Below are positions 1-64,000 of a stretch of DNA of 64,000 nt, in pieces. The DNA is from Ahaetulla prasina (taxonomy: Eukaryota; Chordata; Lepidosauria; Squamata; Colubridae): NCBI RefSeq assembly GCF_028640845.1, contig NC_080539.1, forward strand, positions 373,132,233 to 373,196,232, read 5' to 3'. The number at the start of each line of letters is the position of its first letter. Position 1 is the first letter of the stretch. The notes under the pieces were generated by a model that made no database searches, was not told the DNA's origin, and saw only the letters and a program-made list of their open reading frames with translations. Both the position numbers and the translations under genes were made by a program.

Positions 1-545
1 GGAACTTCACAGAGGGTATGGAATTGTCATGGGGTGTGCAGAACTTCCATGGAGAGCATGGAACTTCACAGAGGGTATGGAATTGTCATGGGGTGCGCAG
101 AACTTCCATGGAGTGTATGGAACTTCCAGAGTGTATGGAATTGCCATGAGTGCGCAGAATTTCCATGGAGAGCATGGAACTTCCAGAGTGTATGGAATTG
201 CCATGAGGTACGCAGAACTTCCATGGAGTGCATGGAACTTCCAGAGTGTATGAAATTGCCGTGGAGAGCATGGAACCTCCACAGAGTGCACTGAACTCTC
301 ACAGTTTATAGAACATCCCCAAACAATCCCATCCATGTCACAGTCCTGGAACTTTTACAGAACTTCCACGGAGCGCGTGGAACTTCCACGAAGCCCACCG
401 GACTTTCAGGGAGCGCACGGAACTTTCTTTCACAGAGTGCACAGGGCTTCCACGGATTGCATGGAACCTTTATGAGGTGCGTGGCACTTCCGTGCATGCC
501 CTTCCACGGAGCGTACAGAACTTCCAAGGAATGCATAGCACTTTC
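1..545. repeat. Minisatellite, roughly 60-bp degenerate unit
   Basis: Imperfect tandem copies built from 'ggaacttcc...gtatggaattgccatg...gcgcagaacttccatgg' fill the left edge and decay rightwards by about 545. Open frames here on both strands are repeat artefacts. Confidence 0.85.
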
Positions 546-559
546 CTGGAGTGCAGAGA

Positions 560-1899
560 CAGGACACGGAGCTGCAGTCAACCTTCCCTTCCGACATCCC
601 AAGGCTCAGCAAACGGCTTGCTAAAGTGTCCCAGTCCTTTGGAAACCCAGAGTGAAACCAGCGTACCTCCGCCTCCTCGCTTTTGTAATTTGATAAAACC
701 CATTCAACAAACAGCTTGTTCGAATCAGACCAAGCTGGCCAACGCACCCTCTGTCTTCTAAATGGTTCACGTAACACAGCTAAAACAGGGTTGGCTAGTT
801 TACTTTCCGGCTGTGGGGCAAACCCAGAATTTTGTTCTCTAAAGAAGAGTTCAGGGATTGGCAGCTTTAGCATGTTGTGCGAACTCAACCCAAGCGACTT
901 GGTAAGAAATGGCATTTTAAAAAGCTGGAAACCCTTTCAAGGTGGGCTTCCAGTCGGGACTGCTGAAAGCTAGGGTGACTTTTCCAGCCTGACCCACTTC
1001 TCTCCCATCACAATCAGCCTTTCCGCCGGCCGTGGAACACCCAGGAATTCTGAGCTGGTGTGACTGGAGTCCAACTTTTGCAGTGATGGGACCCACATGT
1101 AGCACCAAGGAGAAGGGGAGTTGTGGGGGGTCTCTTCTCCCCAGAAAGTTCTTGTTCCTAGAGAGGAACAGCAGCCCTGCAGGAGCTCAGGAAGTGCGGT
1201 TCACTTCTGTGCGTGTTGGCGTGCGTGGAACCCGCTGGAACCACGTCAAAAACAGGAAGAGGAAAAAAACAAAACGGACAATGGTAATTTTTGGAGAACT
1301 CTTTCACAGTCCGAAACAGAACCACCCCCACCCTTCCAGAGCCAAAAAGAAAAAGAAAAAAGAAAAAAAAAAGGGGGGGAGAGAATGAGTAAAGAAACCA
1401 GGAGGACTACCCCCAATGCTTTGTGCAGCCTTCCTGTTCCTTTTTTCCTTAGCAGCAGATAATCGTTGCAGCTCGTTTCACGATCGCTGTTCCTTCCTGA
1501 CTTACCCACAGTACCTTTGCCCACATGCGGGTGGGTGGGGCAGTGCCCGGGCCTGCCCCTACCTGCCCACCCCCTCAGGGAGGAGGAGGAGTTTTGCAAA
1601 GGCAAGGAAGAATCCAATGAGGAAGCGCCAGGATGAAGAGAACCCCAAAAACACACACACACACACACACACGAAGAAAAGAACCTCCTTTTTTTGTATC
1701 TCGCGCAGATCTGGAACGCTTGGGAAGTGGGGCATTCCGGTCCCTCCAGGCCACCTACGGGGGAATCAAGCATCTCTCACTGTCGTTTTCCTGCTTTGCT
1801 CTTCCTCCTCCTCCTCCTCCTCTTCCTCTCTGCAGCAAAACCCCACCCCTCGTGTGAGGAAGAAGGTTACCAAGCCAAGCCACACACCCCTGACCAGCC
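560..1899 (-). other. SEMA6B 3' UTR and downstream flank
   Basis: This stretch follows the SEMA6B stop codon. I see no second gene in it. It holds a (CA)n run near 1650-1672, a (CTC)n run near 1802-1832 and an A/G-rich segment near 1330-1385. I could not find a canonical AATAAA on the minus strand, so the end of the transcript is not placed. Confidence 0.5.
1650..1672. repeat. (CA)n microsatellite
   Basis: Short uninterrupted AC dinucleotide run in the SEMA6B 3' flank. Confidence 0.9.
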
Positions 1900-63057
<61,158 letters not shown>

Positions 63058-63148
63058 CTGTGTCAAAACAGAAAGGGAAAAAAACAAAACAAAACAAAAA
63101 ACACACCATCAATTAAAAAAAAAAAAAGGCAGCGTGGATAGCTTAGAA

Positions 63149-63299
63149 CAGGGGTCTGCAAACTTGGCTCTTGTAAGACTTGTGGACTTCAACTCCCAGA
63201 GTTCCTCAGCCGGCTTTGCTTTGCTTTGCTTTGCTGGCTGAGGAATTCTGGGAGTTGAAGTCCACAAGCCTTACAAGAGCCAAGTTTGCAGACCCCCTG
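63149..63299. mobile_element. Palindromic hAT-like MITE with exact TSD gcttagaa
   Basis: Arms 'caggggtctgcaaacttggc' and 'gccaagtttgcagaccccctg' (split). Exact octamers gcttagaa at 63141-63148 and 63300-63307. The loop has a four-copy 'gcttt' expansion. Confidence 0.92.
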
Positions 63300-63399
63300 G
63301 CTTAGAAAAATACCCCTCGACATACACCCTGTCCACAAACACCCCCCCCCACATACAACAAAACCGCTGACACTGCAAACCCCAATTGTGACTGACTGG

Positions 63400-64000
63400 G
63401 GTATAATAATAATAATAATAATTTAATTTTTATACCGCCCTTCTCCCAAAGGACTCAGGGCGGTGAACAGGCAGATAAAATAATACCATATATTACAATA
63501 AAAACACTCTTTAAAAAACTTATTCAATATGGCCTAAAATTTAAAATACAATACAAAATATAAAATAAACCCCAATAAAATCCATATATAAAAAACCCTA
63601 TTTAAGCCAGTCCTGCTCGGAAGAATAGATACGTCTTAAGCTCACGGCGAAAGGTCCGGAGGTCAGGAAGTTGTCAAAGTCCTGGGGGAAGCTCATTCCA
63701 GAGGGTAGGTGCCCCCACAGAGAAGGCTCTCCCCCTGGGGGTCGCCAGCCTACACTGTTTGGCTGAGGGCACCCTGAGGAGGCCCTCTCTATGGGAGCGT
63801 ACCGGCCGGTGGGAGGCATGTGGTAACAGAAGGCGGTCCCGAAGATATCCCGGTCCTATGCCATGGAGCGCTTTAAAGGTGGTAACCAGCACCTTGAAGT
63901 GCACTCGGAAAACCACAGGTAGCCAGTGCAGCCTGTGCAGGATCGGTGTTATATGGGAGCCACGAGTGGCTCCCTCTATCACCCGCGCAGCTGCATTCTG
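63400..64000 (-). mobile_element. L2-like LINE 3' end (runs off the window)
   Basis: (AAT)n at 63400-63425, tail hairpin 'ccgcccttctcccaaaggac', then a minus-strand frame with LHRLHWLPVVFRVHFKVLVT, FKALHGIGPGYLRDRL and GAPTLWNELPPGL. The longest copy of this LINE in the window; LHWLPV...FKALHG is the L2-type ORF2 C-terminal signature. Confidence 0.85.

Overview
This window is vertebrate nuclear DNA, almost certainly from a squamate and most likely an advanced (colubroid) snake. The evidence is the repeat content: CR1 LINE tails ending in (AATAG)n or (ATTCT)n, Sauria-type SINEs, L1 copies with poly(A) tails, many non-autonomous hAT-like elements, TA-flanked palindromic MITEs ('gtcctcgacttacgacc' family) and a GATA/GACA (Bkm-like) array. 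No bacterial, organellar or CRISPR features are present.

I find one host protein-coding gene: semaphorin 6B (SEMA6B), on the minus strand, running from right to left through the whole window. Thirteen exons can be placed with GT/AG borders: 62995-63057, 50004-50105, 46939-47029, 44666-44785, 36789-36877, 25351-25568, 23303-23434, 19813-19962, 13297-13491, 11074-11214, 5923-6000, 4021-4079 and 1900-2885. Joined, they total 2424 nt, which is 807 codons plus a stop, with matching phases at every junction and no frameshift. They encode most of the Sema domain, the PSI domain, a short membrane-proximal linker, one transmembrane helix and the whole cytoplasmic tail. The start codon, signal peptide and first part of the Sema domain lie beyond the right edge. 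The region left of 1900 should hold the 3' UTR and flank.

The rest is intron filled with repeats. Layout: 1-560 minisatellite; 560-1899 3' UTR/flank; 2886-13300 SEMA6B 3' introns with LTR, hAT, SINE, GATA-type and GGAA arrays; 13500-25350 L1, hAT, TA-MITEs, CCTT, AT and ATTCT arrays and CR1s; 25650-36230 nested hATs, a GATA array, LTRs and a 1.92-kb tandem duplication; 36229-44540 two LTRs, a 1.65-kb tandem duplication and AATAG arrays; 44860-50000 an LTR, a GGA-linked repeat and two L1 insertions with clear target-site duplications; 50110-62990 a 12.9-kb intron with a possible Penelope-type hammerhead-like fold, a reverse-transcriptase LINE, LTRs and CCTT arrays; 63060-64000 a MITE and an L2-like LINE.

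The most interesting items are: (1) a solo LTR inserted at the 5' splice site of exon 36789-36877, whose 5-bp target duplication is the donor itself; (2) a 32-bp perfect inverted copy of the end and donor of exon 5923-6000 placed in the downstream intron of the same transcript; (3) a related set of LTRs (TGTTGTGA...TCACAACA-type ends, 5-bp duplications, no internal regions) in which an acidic, proline-rich reading frame ending in a basic segment crosses the U3 region in four diverged subfamilies; (4) a CR1 tail that abuts the 3' splice site of the last exon; (5) two tandem duplications of otherwise unique intron sequence.
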